A stretch of 64,000 bases of DNA from UBA1426 sp050953365 (GTDB lineage Bacteria > Bacillota > Clostridia > Peptostreptococcales > Anaerovoracaceae). The notes under the pieces were generated by a model, which was given only the letters and a program-made list of their open reading frames with translations, was not told where the DNA came from and made no database searches. A program made the translations under genes and the position numbers. The stretch covers positions 75,910-139,909 of the forward strand of contig JBMNMN010000004.1 in the NCBI GenBank assembly GCA_050953365.1, written 5' to 3'. Positions 47,765 to 57,168 of the stretch are shown in pieces (positions within the stretch are counted from its first letter, which is position 1; each line of letters starts with the position of its first letter).

Positions 47765-48271
47765 ACCGTGGAATAAATGCGAAAAGCTATCCGTTATTGC
47801 AACAAAGTATTAAACGTTAACTATATTGTGACCGAACGAATTTACACACAAAAAAGGACTTGGCCCTCGTTCTTTCCGAAATGGTTATAATTTGAGTCAG
47901 GGTGGAGCGTAGAGTTTAACTATTTTCTATAGTTCCTTTCAAAATGGTTATACTTTCAGCCTGATAAGTAACAAAGACTAACTGTTTCTCTGGATCCTTG
48001 CCAAAATGGTTATAAATTAAGGCGGAGTGGGGTGTAAAGGCTAACTATTTTCTTTAGTTCCTGTCAAAATAGTTATAATTTCAGCCATGAAGGGAGTATG
48101 GGGTAACCTTTTTTCTGGATTTTAAGGGAAATGGTTAGCGTTGAAACTAGGAAATGCAGTAGAGATAAACCATTTTTCTGAATTTCTGCTGAAATGGCTA
48201 ACATTTTGGTCAGACCCAATTCAGACTCAATAGTAGAAAGATTGATAACTGACTGCACTAAGTCTAACAGA

Positions 48272-48320
48272 TAAAAAAGGAGCCTTCTTATCCGAAAAAG
48301 ATCAAGAAGGCTCATCTGTT
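48272..48320 (-). terminator. Terminator (both strands possible)
   Basis: GAGCCTTCTT (48280-48289) / AAGAAGGCTC (48304-48313). On the minus strand TTTTTT follows, suiting the peroxiredoxin gene. Confidence 0.75.
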
Positions 48321-48436
48321 TTTATAGACCAAATATCGACGGGATTCCAAAGGTTTTACTTTTAAATATTTTGATAATCTCACTGTCTAATCTGGCAAAT
48401 TTCATTGGTCTGCTTGATAAATATCTTTGTAACTTA

Positions 48437-48892
48437 CTAAAGTTGAGCAAATACCTCATCCAGATCCGGCAGTTGCGGAATTTCATACTTCTTTACCCAA
48501 ATGACCTTACCGTCCTCGCCGATTAATATGTTGGCCCGTTTTGAGGCGCCATAGGCTTCGCTGAAAATGCCGTAAGCTTTGGCTACTTCGCCTAATGGAT
48601 GGAAGTCCGCAAGGACGGGCAGCTTGCTGAGGCAGATCGCCTTTGCCCATGCGGATTTGCTCGGTTGGGGATCCACGCTGAGGCCCAGTACTACTGTGTT
48701 CTTTTCGGCAAATTTGTCATAATTTCTGTCAAGCGCCCGCATTTGGTCCGTGCAGACGGACGTCCATGCCAGGGGATGCCACGAGAGCAATACCTTTTTT
48801 CCTTTAAATTCGCCCAAAGCAATCTCTCTTCCGTTTTGATCTACCAGCTTAAAATCCGGAGCTATGTCGCCTACTTTTATAATATCGTTCAT
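48437..48892 (-). CDS. Peroxiredoxin (AhpC/TSA family)
   Basis: 151 aa. Thioredoxin fold with 'VGDIAPDFKLVDQNG' at the start. The peroxidatic Cys lies in 'PLAWTSVCTDQM' (PxxxTxxC pattern). Another Cys ('AICLSKLP') might act as resolving residue; otherwise a 1-Cys type. AAGGAGGATAAAG precedes the ATG. Expected to reduce H2O2 or organic peroxides. Confidence 0.9.
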   Translation of the reverse strand: MNDIIKVGDIAPDFKLVDQNGREIALGEFKGKKVLLSWHPLAWTSVCTDQMRALDRNYDKFAEKNTVVLGLSVDPQPSKSAWAKAICLSKLPVLADFHPLGEVAKAYGIFSEAYGASKRANILIGEDGKVIWVKKYEIPQLPDLDEVFAQL

Positions 48893-49117
48893 CTTTATCC
48901 TCCTTGTAGTATCGAGTTGGAAATAAGCAAATTTGCAATTTCTATTTATCTATTAAACGCTTCTAGTTTTCCATTTGTTACTTGTGTATGGATATATTAA
49001 GCGTTTCCAGTTTTCCGTTTTTTTCTGTGTATGGAACGTGCATCACAGGGATGGGGCTATTATTCAGGAGCTGAAAGCCTTGTCCCTGCAACACGATTTT
49101 ATAAAATTTTTTAAATA

Positions 49118-50314
49118 CCTGAATTGCAATAACAAGTTGAACTAATCTCCGTACCTTGACAAATCTCTGTTGTTAAAGAGCATAGATTAAATCGAGTTCC
49201 TCATCGAAGAGTTCTTCTGGGGTTTTATAGCCTAAGATCTTTCTTGGAAGGCCGTTTATCCATTCTTCAACTCGTGCAATGGCCTCTTGGCTGTATTCGG
49301 AAATCTTCTTACCTTTGGGTATGAAGCGCCTAATCAGGCCGTTATGGTTTTCATTGGTACCACGTTCGAATGCGGAGTAAGGATGTGTAAAATATACCCC
49401 TACACCCTGTTCCTTCAAGGTTGACAGAGCAGCGAACTCAGATCCATTATCTGCAGTAAGGCTTTTGAAGACCTTTTGAAACCGACTGCCAAATTCGTCT
49501 TTGATCTGGTCAAATTCCTGCATAACCGCTTCTGCTGTTTTGGCAGGAATCTTTCGAATCAATGTGTTTCTGGTTTTTCGTTCGACAATGGTCAATAAGC
49601 TTTCATCCTCCTTGGATTTTGAGCCTATTACCGTATCAATTTCCCAGTGCCCAAACTCTTCTCGATCTTCCACATGACAAGGCCGGTTTTCAATACTGTC
49701 ACCGAGGTTTCGCTTGTTGGCCCGGACTCGGATTCCTTTCTTGCTACGCTTTAGCTTAAGTGGTAAATCCGTGTTTTTAACTTTCATAAGCCCTAGATCT
49801 ATGTAGTTGTAAATGGTTTTGGTACAAAGCATCTTATCGAATTTACCCGTTGCTGCAGCCCTACCTACGGCAGAGTCCACGGACCAATCTTCCTCTAACA
49901 TCATCTTCTCAACATAGCCTACGAACTCACTGCACTGTAGCAGCTTGTACCTGCGACCAGTGTTCCGGCGATTTGCCTCATATTTAGCCTGGCCGGCATC
50001 AGCGTAGTAGATTTTTACTAATTTGCCCTGCTTTATCTGTTCCACTGTGCCACGCCTTAGTTCGTTTGTAATGGTGTTTATGGGCCGATTTAGCAGTTTT
50101 GCGATGGCATAAGCAGTTTTGCCTTCACCAGCCAATAACTCGATTTTTACGCGCTCTTTAAAAGAAAGATGTTTATTTTTTCGCGGATTAGGTGTAAACT
50201 GTGAGTGATCCATAGTGATTCGCCTTTCTGTGTATGTTTTGTGGTAAAACTATTTTACAACAGAAATCGTCACTATGGATTTTTTATTAGTTCAACTTCA
50301 TTTTACAATTCGCC
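49118..50314 (-). mobile_element. IS30-family element, copy B (intact)
   Basis: 1197 bp, ends as in copy A. It is flanked by the 13-base direct repeat AATTTTTTAAATA (49105-49117 and 50315-50327). The transposase frame is complete. The 225 bases between it and the peroxiredoxin hold two TAAACGCTTCTAG / TAAGCGTTTCCAG-like copies but no gene. Confidence 0.9.
49173..50213 (-). CDS. IS30 family transposase
   Basis: 346 aa: MDHSQFTPNPRKNKHLSF start, helix-turn-helix 'AKLLNRPINTITNELRRG', DDE core 'HWEIDTVIGSK', 'TADNGSEFA', 'RGTNENHNGLIRRF'. About 90 percent identical by eye to copy A, which is frameshifted. Confidence 0.95.
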   Translation of the reverse strand: MDHSQFTPNPRKNKHLSFKERVKIELLAGEGKTAYAIAKLLNRPINTITNELRRGTVEQIKQGKLVKIYYADAGQAKYEANRRNTGRRYKLLQCSEFVGYVEKMMLEEDWSVDSAVGRAAATGKFDKMLCTKTIYNYIDLGLMKVKNTDLPLKLKRSKKGIRVRANKRNLGDSIENRPCHVEDREEFGHWEIDTVIGSKSKEDESLLTIVERKTRNTLIRKIPAKTAEAVMQEFDQIKDEFGSRFQKVFKSLTADNGSEFAALSTLKEQGVGVYFTHPYSAFERGTNENHNGLIRRFIPKGKKISEYSQEAIARVEEWINGLPRKILGYKTPEELFDEELDLIYAL

Positions 50315-50387
50315 AATTTTTTAAATATTATTATAATGTTTACCCCGGTAATTGATTTATAAACGTCACGTTGCATCGATTTAAGCC

Positions 50388-50890
50388 CTCGTTGCTTAAA
50401 GAGGTGAGAAGGCAACGAAATTCGGGTTAAACATAAATTCTTCGTTGCCCGGAGGGGCAGAAGGCAACTAGGAACAAATGGTAATGCGGTATCTCGTTGC
50501 TTAAAGAGGTGAGAAGGCAACGAAATTCGGGTTAGGCCTAAGTTTTTCGCTGCTCAGAGGGGCAGAAGGCAACTAGGAACAAATGGTAATGCGGTATCTC
50601 GTTGCTTAAAGAGGTGAGAAGGCAACGAAATTCGGGTTAAACATAAATTCTTCGTTGCCCGGAGGGGCAGAAGGCAACTAGGAACAAATGGTAATGCGGT
50701 ATCTCGTTGCTTAAAGAGGTGAGAAGGCAACGAAATTCGGGTTAGGCCTAAGTTTTTCGCTGCTCAGAGGGGCAGAAGGCAACTATGCGCCGATGGTAAT
50801 GCGGTATCTCGTTGCCTAAAGAGGTGAGAAGGCAACGAAATTCGGATTAGGCCTAAGTTTTTCGCTGCCCGGAGGGGCAGAAGGCAAGAA
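50388..50890. repeat. 105-bp tandem array with two hairpins per unit
   Basis: Units begin at 50388, 50493, 50598, 50703 and 50808 (last about 80 bp). Each unit has two hairpins, CGTTGC.../GGCAACG and GTTGCCC.../GGGCAG-GGCAAC, about 52 bp apart. Two variant types (TTAAACATAAATTC versus TTAGGCCTAAGTT) occur in the order A, B, A, B, B. From 50891 to 51011 I see no gene. Confidence 0.9.
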
Positions 50891-51011
50891 AGCTTTCGGT
50901 GATAAGGTTATTGTTGTTCAATTATTGTTCCAAGGGACAGGGGGGAAAGGGATGTCGTGAATGGACCGTGGCAGCATGCTATTTAAAATGCATTGAATTG
51001 CCTGAAAATTC

Positions 51012-51039
51012 TTGATATAGCGATTACTTCTGCTATAAT
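51012..51039 (+). promoter_or_regulatory. Promoter for the SLH-C39 gene
   Basis: TTGATA (51012-51017), 16-base spacer, TATAAT (51034-51039). Confidence 0.65.
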
Positions 51040-51096
51040 GAATTTAACTGAAAAAGAGCACTAACGCATTAAAGCAGAAAAAAGGAGGGTAAGTTC

Positions 51097-53295
51097 ATGA
51101 GGCGATTACTATAAGTATTTCTGGCACTGTCTCTGGTGCTAGGCAGTTTTGGCATGGCTTTCGGTGCAGTACCCGCCGATGTGGTGGATACGGAATATGA
51201 AGAAGCGGTTGCTGCATTGACAGACCTTGGAATTATCCACGGGTATCCCGACGGCACATTCCGCCCCGACGATACCATCACCCGGGCGGAATTGGCGAAG
51301 TTACTCATTACGGCTTTGGAACTGGACGATGATGCGATCCGCATGTATGCCAGCGGCCTCTCGGATGTGGGTTCACATTGGGCAAAGGGCTATGTAGGAT
51401 ACGCTGACAAACTGGATATTGTAGTGGGCTATCCGGATAAGTCCTTTAAGCCTCAGAAACCCGTATCTTACAATGAAGCGATTACAATGATCGTGCGGGC
51501 CCTCGGTTATACCAACGAAGATGTGGGAGACAACTGGCCGGCAAATTACGTTAACAAAGGAAAGGAATTGGGAATCCTTGAAGGCATAACGGGAGGAGCT
51601 GAAGGCGCAACCAGAGGCGATGTGGCCCTTATGCTTTATAGAGCAATGGACCTGCCTATTGACGGCGATGAAGATGACACCATGCTTCTGAGACACACGA
51701 CGCCGCCTTATTCCTATGAAGAATGGCAGATTCCTTATGGCGAGCGCCTTATCAACGAGTACGGCCTTGAGGGAGCTGTTACCGACAGCACACCTTCCAT
51801 CCTGAATTCGCAATACTGGCAGATTCCTGACTTCTATAATGCGACATCCAGTGAAAATCTGACCATACTCACCAACTTCAAAACGACACAGCAGACCAAC
51901 GGGTGGACTTGCGGTCCCGCTTCAGCGCTGATGGTTCTCGAGTGGTATGACATGCGTGGGGATCTCAACGAAATGGACTTGGTAGCGCTGCGCCAGAAAG
52001 ATCAACCGGGAGCCACCTCCCTGCGGCAGATGATAAATATCTTTGAGGGCCTGGAAAAGCACATGGGCCAGAAATGGGATCTCTATTCCACTTATGATGC
52101 GGAGATCGACTGGGACGACGGCGCCTATCCCTATGCAACCTATAAGGGCGAGCGTGTAAATCTTTTTGACCTGGTACCTCAGATCCTGAAGGAAGGCAAG
52201 CCCATTATCGTCGGATGGAACGATTGGGGCGGCCACTATCAGGTAATTATCGGTTACGACACTATGGGAACGGAAATCACAGCTGACGACGTTCTCATCC
52301 TTGCAGATCCTTACGATACCACGGACCATCATCAGGACGGTTATCTGATTCAATCGGCAGAGAGGCTGATCTGGGATTGGAGCGCCGGTTGGGATCCTGA
52401 TTTTGATTACGGAATTTTCTTGGTTGCCACACCGGAAGGAGTCGACGGTAAAGAGCTGGTCATGGGTGCCGGAATTAAAGACGACATGAAGAACACTGGA
52501 AGATTTACAGATACCCATATGATTCCATACGGTGATGGTCTGGCTGCTGCACTTAAGGAGCTTGATGCGATGGAGCCCTATTCGACGGATTATCCCAACT
52601 GGTTCGGATCTGACGGACTGTCGGGACCGGCTTCCGCGGATGCTTTCCGTATGGCAGACTATAAATATTCGCCTTACTACAAAAATGTGGACGTTTATAA
52701 TCTGAAATCTACCGCTACGAGAATCGTGCTGGAAAATTACAAGAGCATTCAGCAGGCTACGGAATACACTTGTGGTGTAACCTCCATGCTTTCGGTGCTT
52801 GAGTGGTTCGGCATGCGGGGAGACATGAACGAAATCGATCTGGCGAAGCTGCGCAACAAGACGGACGGTCTGCCGGGCACAACGATTCAGGAGATGCTGA
52901 ATGTCATCGAGCAGCTCCCCGGCGAGTGGGATGTGAAGTCTTCCTATGATATCGTTGAGGGCGATTCCGATTTCGAGTGCGGAATTGTAGTGGACGGAGA
53001 GTACATCGATCTCGGTGAAATGATTCCGTACTTCCTTTCGAAGGGCATTCCCGTCATGGTCATGTGGCATGAGTGGGACGGCCATTACCAGGTGGTCATC
53101 GGCTATGACAACATGGGTACGGAGGGTACCTGCGATGATGTAGTTCTGCTGATGGATCCTTATGATACAACGGACCATAATCAGAACGGATACGTCATCG
53201 AGTCCTTCGAGAGACTGATCTACGACTGGGGCAACAGCTATGATGAAGATGTAGACTGGGCGGCATTTGTTGTCATGAGCCCTGCAGCCAAATAA
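51097..53295 (+). pseudogene. SLH protein with two C39-like peptidase domains; nonsense codon in signal peptide
   Basis: About 732 aa if read through. AAAGGAGGG precedes the ATG at 51097. Codon 6 is TAA (51112-51114); downstream the same frame gives 'VFLALSLVLGSFGMAFG', a normal signal peptide like that of the main S-layer protein, where this position is Ser. SLH repeats: 'GIIHGYPDGTFRPDDTITRAEL', 'LDIVVGYPDKSFKPQKPVSYNEA' and a third. Two C39_2-type domains follow, each with Cys ('WTCGPASALM', 'YTCGVTSMLS'), His ('GGHYQVIIGYD', 'DGHYQVVIGYD') and Asp ('LADPYD', 'LMDPYD'). Without read-through or re-initiation at 51136 (GTG) the product would lack its signal. Confidence 0.85.
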
Positions 53296-53324
53296 TGACT
53301 GCTGCGCCGGTGTGGTCATATCGG

Positions 53325-53425
53325 CACAAATAGTGTGATGCGACCACGGTATGGCGCCATTGAAACGGTGCAATGAAGCCATACGGCCACAGTATGGCGC
53401 TATTGGCACGGTGTGATGCAAGCAT
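53325..53425. repeat. Two-copy degenerate repeat
   Basis: GACCACGGTATGGCGCCATT (53341 on) and a diverged copy GGCCACAGTATGGCGCTATT (53387 on), period about 46, just before the terminator. No gene seen in 53296-53603. Confidence 0.6.
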
Positions 53426-53458
53426 GCAGCCACGGGATCTGTTCCCGTGGCTGCTTTT
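53426..53458 (+). terminator. Terminator of the SLH-C39 gene
   Basis: GCAGCCACGGGA / TCCCGTGGCTGC stem, then TTTT. Confidence 0.85.
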
Positions 53459-53603
53459 GCCTTAACCGTATTTACACTTTCTGATTCTGTTGATGAGACG
53501 TGTAAATTCAACGGTTGTACGTAGCTTTTTAGGGGCTGTCCCTCATGCAGATCTTTTGCTATAATTATCTTGTTGGTTTTGGGAAATAGAAAGGGGGGTT
53601 ATT

Positions 53604-54572
53604 ATGCGGTTCTATATCGTGGATGCCTTTGCAGAGCGGATATTCGGCGGAAATCCTGCGGGAGTGGTGATCTTGTCCGCAGGGGAGAAATACCCGACCG
53701 ATGAAGTGATGCGAAAAACGGCAGCGGAGCTCCGTTATTCTGAGACGGCTTTCATTCTTCCGAAGGCCGGAGGCCGTTTTCAACTGCGTTATTTCACACC
53801 TACGGAAGAAGTAGATCTATGTGGACATGCTACGATAGGGTCTTTTTATGCGCTGCAGCAGGAAGGCTTAGTGTCGGCGTCCACAAGCTATTTGGCGGAA
53901 ACATTAGCCGGTGAGTTGGAAATCGGTGTTGAAGACGGATTTGTTCTGATGGATATGGCTACACCGAGAGTCCTGGGCGCTATCCGGGAAGAAAATGCGC
54001 TGAGAGAGCTGTATGGCGTAATGGGGCTGTCTGAAAGCGCTGGAAAGGTATCTTTGGAGGGAGAATGGGATCTTTATCCCGAGATTATATCCACCGGCCT
54101 TCCGGATATCATACTTCCTGTATCGGACGTAAAAGATCTTGAGCGAATTAACCCGGATTTTTCCGCATTGGCCAAGCTTTCCAACGCTTATAATGTGGTC
54201 GGTGTTCATGCCTTTGCGTTAGGGGAAGGATTGATTGGCGAGAACTGCTGTGAAGGCGCTTGCGAGATGGGCCAAGTCACTGCCTATTGCCGGAACTTTG
54301 CGCCGGCAGTGGGAATAGATGAAGAAGCTGCCACGGGAACCGCTAATGGCGCTCTGACTTATTATCTTTACAAAAATGCACTGATCGATGAGGGTTCAAG
54401 CTGTAAATTCCTGCAAGGGGAGGCCATGGGACGGCCATCGGTCATCCTGAGTACAATCAGTGCGGGCGAAGCGGAAGCGGATGTGGATGTGGATGCAGAT
54501 GTGGATGCAGATGTGAAGATTCGCATAGGGGGATCGGGAGCCATTCTGGCAAAGGGCGAAATTTTCCTTTAG
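53604..54572 (+). CDS. PhzF family isomerase/epimerase-like protein
   Basis: 322 aa; AAAGGGGGG before the ATG. Both halves of the PhzF fold are seen: 'VDAFAERIFGGNPAGVVIL', 'YSETAFILP', 'FTPTEEVDLCGHATIGS' and, in the second half, 'DEEAATGTANGAL'. The Glu in 'SETAF' is the expected catalytic residue. Near the C-terminus an acidic Asp-Val/Ala-Asp repeat (residues about 292-305) interrupts the usual beta strand region. Substrate unknown; a role in phenazines is not implied. Confidence 0.92.
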   Translation: MRFYIVDAFAERIFGGNPAGVVILSAGEKYPTDEVMRKTAAELRYSETAFILPKAGGRFQLRYFTPTEEVDLCGHATIGSFYALQQEGLVSASTSYLAETLAGELEIGVEDGFVLMDMATPRVLGAIREENALRELYGVMGLSESAGKVSLEGEWDLYPEIISTGLPDIILPVSDVKDLERINPDFSALAKLSNAYNVVGVHAFALGEGLIGENCCEGACEMGQVTAYCRNFAPAVGIDEEAATGTANGALTYYLYKNALIDEGSSCKFLQGEAMGRPSVILSTISAGEAEADVDVDADVDADVKIRIGGSGAILAKGEIFL

Positions 54573-54673
54573 GCTTCAACCACAGACAATAAAAAGGACC
54601 AATCGAAATGCTGTTTTGGGACTAATATAACAATCGGTCACAAATAACCTACTTTATATCGGCAGTTAATTAT

Positions 54674-54705
54674 AACGGAATGGTTCGTTGCTGAACCATT
54701 CCGTT
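54674..54705. terminator. Shared terminator hairpin between phzF and feoB
   Basis: AACGGAATGGTTC / GAACCATTCCGTT, 13-bp perfect stem with a 6-base loop between converging genes. Confidence 0.75.
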
Positions 54706-54738
54706 GTTCGTTCAATCATGTCCGATTATGGGACGAGT

Positions 54739-56751
54739 TCACAGGATCAACTGCCCGATATTGTAAACGATAAAGGCCACAATCCAGGCTACGCTCGTCT
54801 GGAACAGCACGACGGCAGCAGCCTTCCAGAGGCTTTCCATTTCCTTTCTTACAGTGGCCAACGTGGCGACGCAGGGCATGTAAAGCAGGCAGAAGACCAG
54901 GAAGACAAAGGCCGTTAAAGGCGTGAAAATCTCTGCCATCATGGCCGGAAGCGCCGTTGCATCCGGAGCATCCAGGAGTATGGCGAAAGTGCTTACTACC
55001 GCTTCCTTGGCAGAAAGACCGGTTATAAGAGCGGTAGCGGCGCGCCAGTCTCCAAAGCCCAGCGGGGCAAAGATGGGCACCGCAAGAGTTCCGATGCCGG
55101 CAAGCATGCTCTGTTGGCTGTTTTCAACCATGTTAAAGCCTGTATCAAAGCTTTGCAAAAGCCAGATCACAATGGTGGCAATAAATATAACGGTGAACGC
55201 CCTGCGGATGAAGCCTACGATATTTTCCCACATGCGAAGCCATACACTTTTTAAAACGGGCATTCGGTAATTGGGAAGCACCATGACGAAAGGCACGGGG
55301 TTTCCGCTGAAAATTGTACCCTTTAAAAGAAGGGCGCAGCAAACAGCCACCACAATGCCCATTACATAGAGGGCAAACATGACCAAGGCCTTATGATTCT
55401 CAAAAAATGCCGCGGTGAACATGGCGTAAATGGGAATCTTGGCGCTGCAGGACATAAAGGGAACCAGTATGATGGTCATATAGCGATCCCGCTTGCTGGG
55501 TAGGGTTCGCGCGGACATAATGGCGGGGACAGAGCATCCGAAGCCCAGAAGCAGTGGAACGATAGACCTGCCGGAAAGTCCCAGCCTCCGGAGCAGTTTA
55601 TCCATAAAAAATGCCACCCTCGGTATATAACCGCTGTCTTCCATGATGGAGAGCAGGAAGAAAAGAATCGTTATCAGCGGCAAAAAGGACAATACACTGC
55701 CTACTCCCACAAAGACACCGTCAATAATCAGGGAGTGGAGAGCCGGGTTGATGTTGGTGCGGCTCAAAGCTGCGTCGGTAACGGATGCCAGGTGGTCGAT
55801 TCCCGCGCCGAGCAGATCGCTGAGCCAGGTGCCCAGCGGGCCGAAGGTGAGCCAAAAAATGAAGAGCATGATGCCTAAAAAGATGGGTAGCGCAAAGTAT
55901 TTATGGGTCAGAATCTCGTCGATTTTAACGGAACGAAGATGTGCCTTGCTCTCTCCCGTTTTCTTCAAAACGCGGCTGCATAATTCTTCGATAAAGCAGT
56001 AACGCATATCCGCCATGGCCGCCTCCCTGTCCGTATCCAGGTGAAATTCCATGTCGTCTACGATGTGCTGAATGATGTCTTTTTCCGGCTCCTCCAGTTT
56101 GAGGGTTTCCATAACCAGATCGTCGCCTTCCACGATTTTCGTGGCGGAGTAACGAAGAGGGAGTCCTGCCGTCTTCGCTTCCTCCTCGATGAGGTGGGAA
56201 ATGGAGTGAATTGCATTGTGAACAGGACCCGAGCAAAAATCAATCCTCTTAGGCAGCAAGCGCTTTTCCGCCGTCTCGATGGCGCTGTGGATCAGGTCGT
56301 GAACGCCTTCGTTTTTGCTGGCGGAAATGGGGATAACAGGAATACCCAGGGATTCCTTCAGCTGCTGCAAATCGATGAAGACGCCGCTGTTTCTCACTTC
56401 GTCCATCATGTTGAGGGCGATGACCATGGGCGTTTCCAGTTCCATCAGCTGCAGAGATAGATAGAGGTTCCTTTCGATGTTGGTAGCGTCTACAATGTTA
56501 ATGATTACATCGGGCCTTTGCTTAATGATATAATCCCGGGCCACCACTTCTTCTGAGCTATAGGGAGACAGGGAATAGATGCCGGGAAGGTCCACAACCT
56601 TTACACCTTTATGCCCCTTGACCCAGCCTTCTTTGCTCTCTACAGTTACGCCCGGAAGATTGCCTACCTTTTGGATGCTGCCCGTCATTTGATTAAAAAG
56701 GGTGGTTTTACCGCTGTTGGGATTGCCTGCCAATACAATGCTTAGGTTCAT
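54739..56751 (-). CDS. feoB: Ferrous iron transporter FeoB
   Basis: 670 aa. N-terminal G domain: G1 'GNPNSGKTTLF', 'GVTVESKEG', G3 'VVDLPGIYSL', G4 'NMMD', G5-like 'ISASKNEG'. The membrane part has two Gate motifs ('LLGFGCSVPAIMSARTL' and the later 'GLSAKEAVVSTFA') and 'PFMSCSAKIPIYAM'. Fe(II) uptake driven by GTP. Overlaps feoA by 4 bases. Confidence 0.96.
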   Translation of the reverse strand: MNLSIVLAGNPNSGKTTLFNQMTGSIQKVGNLPGVTVESKEGWVKGHKGVKVVDLPGIYSLSPYSSEEVVARDYIIKQRPDVIINIVDATNIERNLYLSLQLMELETPMVIALNMMDEVRNSGVFIDLQQLKESLGIPVIPISASKNEGVHDLIHSAIETAEKRLLPKRIDFCSGPVHNAIHSISHLIEEEAKTAGLPLRYSATKIVEGDDLVMETLKLEEPEKDIIQHIVDDMEFHLDTDREAAMADMRYCFIEELCSRVLKKTGESKAHLRSVKIDEILTHKYFALPIFLGIMLFIFWLTFGPLGTWLSDLLGAGIDHLASVTDAALSRTNINPALHSLIIDGVFVGVGSVLSFLPLITILFFLLSIMEDSGYIPRVAFFMDKLLRRLGLSGRSIVPLLLGFGCSVPAIMSARTLPSKRDRYMTIILVPFMSCSAKIPIYAMFTAAFFENHKALVMFALYVMGIVVAVCCALLLKGTIFSGNPVPFVMVLPNYRMPVLKSVWLRMWENIVGFIRRAFTVIFIATIVIWLLQSFDTGFNMVENSQQSMLAGIGTLAVPIFAPLGFGDWRAATALITGLSAKEAVVSTFAILLDAPDATALPAMMAEIFTPLTAFVFLVFCLLYMPCVATLATVRKEMESLWKAAAVVLFQTSVAWIVAFIVYNIGQLIL

Positions 56752-57080
56752 TCTGCCACCGCCTCGATACAGATTTTCTTCGCGTCTTCTTTTCGCAGAG
56801 TGAGTTCAAAATTACGCAGATATAATTCAATGGGGTCGCCCAAAGGGGCTACCTTTCTTACCATTACGATCGTATTCGGGGTAAGTCCCATATCCAGGAG
56901 ATGGCGGCGCAGGGCCCGTTCTCCGCCCACTGCAACGATCCGCCCTTTTTCCCCCGGTTTGAGAAGGTCCAGTGTTGTGCAGCTGCTTATTGTTTGTCCG
57001 TGACGGTGTCTGAAAGCTTGTCCGTGCCCTTTTCGACCATCTCTGTTGTTGTCTTTTGTATAACGTCTGACGAGATTCAT
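56748..57080 (-). CDS. feoA: FeoA-type SH3-like protein
   Basis: 110 aa. The FeoA domain occupies the last 75 residues ('LDLLKPGEKGRIVAVGG', 'RRHLLDMGLTPNTIVMVRKVAPLGDPIELYLRNFELTLRKEDA'). The first 30 residues are Arg/His-rich and may bind metal. Ribosome site AAAGGAG before the ATG. ATGA overlap with feoB. It supports FeoB function. Confidence 0.92.
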   Translation of the reverse strand: MNLVRRYTKDNNRDGRKGHGQAFRHRHGQTISSCTTLDLLKPGEKGRIVAVGGERALRRHLLDMGLTPNTIVMVRKVAPLGDPIELYLRNFELTLRKEDAKKICIEAVAE

Positions 57081-57149
57081 CCGCGACTCCTTTGATATTG
57101 ATTTTTGCTGTCGATGTAGCTAATCCAAATGGGACCGGTATAAAAACGA

Positions 57150-57165
57150 GTTAGCCTACGCTAAC
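57150..57165. promoter_or_regulatory. Palindrome at the feo promoter, DtxR/IdeR-like
   Basis: GTTAGCCTACGCTAAC is a perfect 6-bp inverted repeat with a 4-base centre. It resembles the TTAGGTTAGCCTAA operator type of iron-dependent DtxR-family repressors. It sits just downstream of the -10 of the feo promoter. Confidence 0.6.
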
Positions 57166-57168
57166 GAA

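Larger units (their letters stand above)
46278..47865 (+). mobile_element. IS256-family element
   Basis: 1588 bp, in unit 9 of the array. 8-bp duplication CTCGTTCT at 46270-46277 and 47866-47873. Imperfect ends: AGTTACGTCC...GTGTAAATT and, inward, GGCCAAGTCC...GTGTAAATT. Confidence 0.93.
45754..48201. repeat. 14-unit hairpin repeat array, interrupted by IS256
   Basis: Units start at 45754, 45817, 45880, 45943, 46005, 46068, 46131, 46194, 46257, 47916, 47978, 48041, 48103 and 48165, with a period of 62-63 bp. Each holds CTAACCATTTC and, 14-15 bases on, GAAATGGTTAG. Arms change together in some units (AACTATTTT with AAAATAGTT). The stretch 46081-46175 is repeated at 47866-47959. Unit 9 is cut by the IS256 element. 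Confidence 0.9.

Noticed and set aside
45754..48201. Interpretation of the hairpin array as CRISPR
   Set aside because: The sequences between arms and between hairpins are also conserved, so there are no unique spacers, and no cas gene is present.
50287..50520. A 77-codon ORF antisense to the 105-bp array
   Set aside because: It is a by-product of the repeat; it has no ribosome site and repeats the same peptide with the array period.
51922..53511. A 529-codon ORF on the minus strand opposite the SLH-C39 gene
   Set aside because: Antisense shadow: the plus strand has SLH repeats and two catalytic triads; the minus reading shows no motif.
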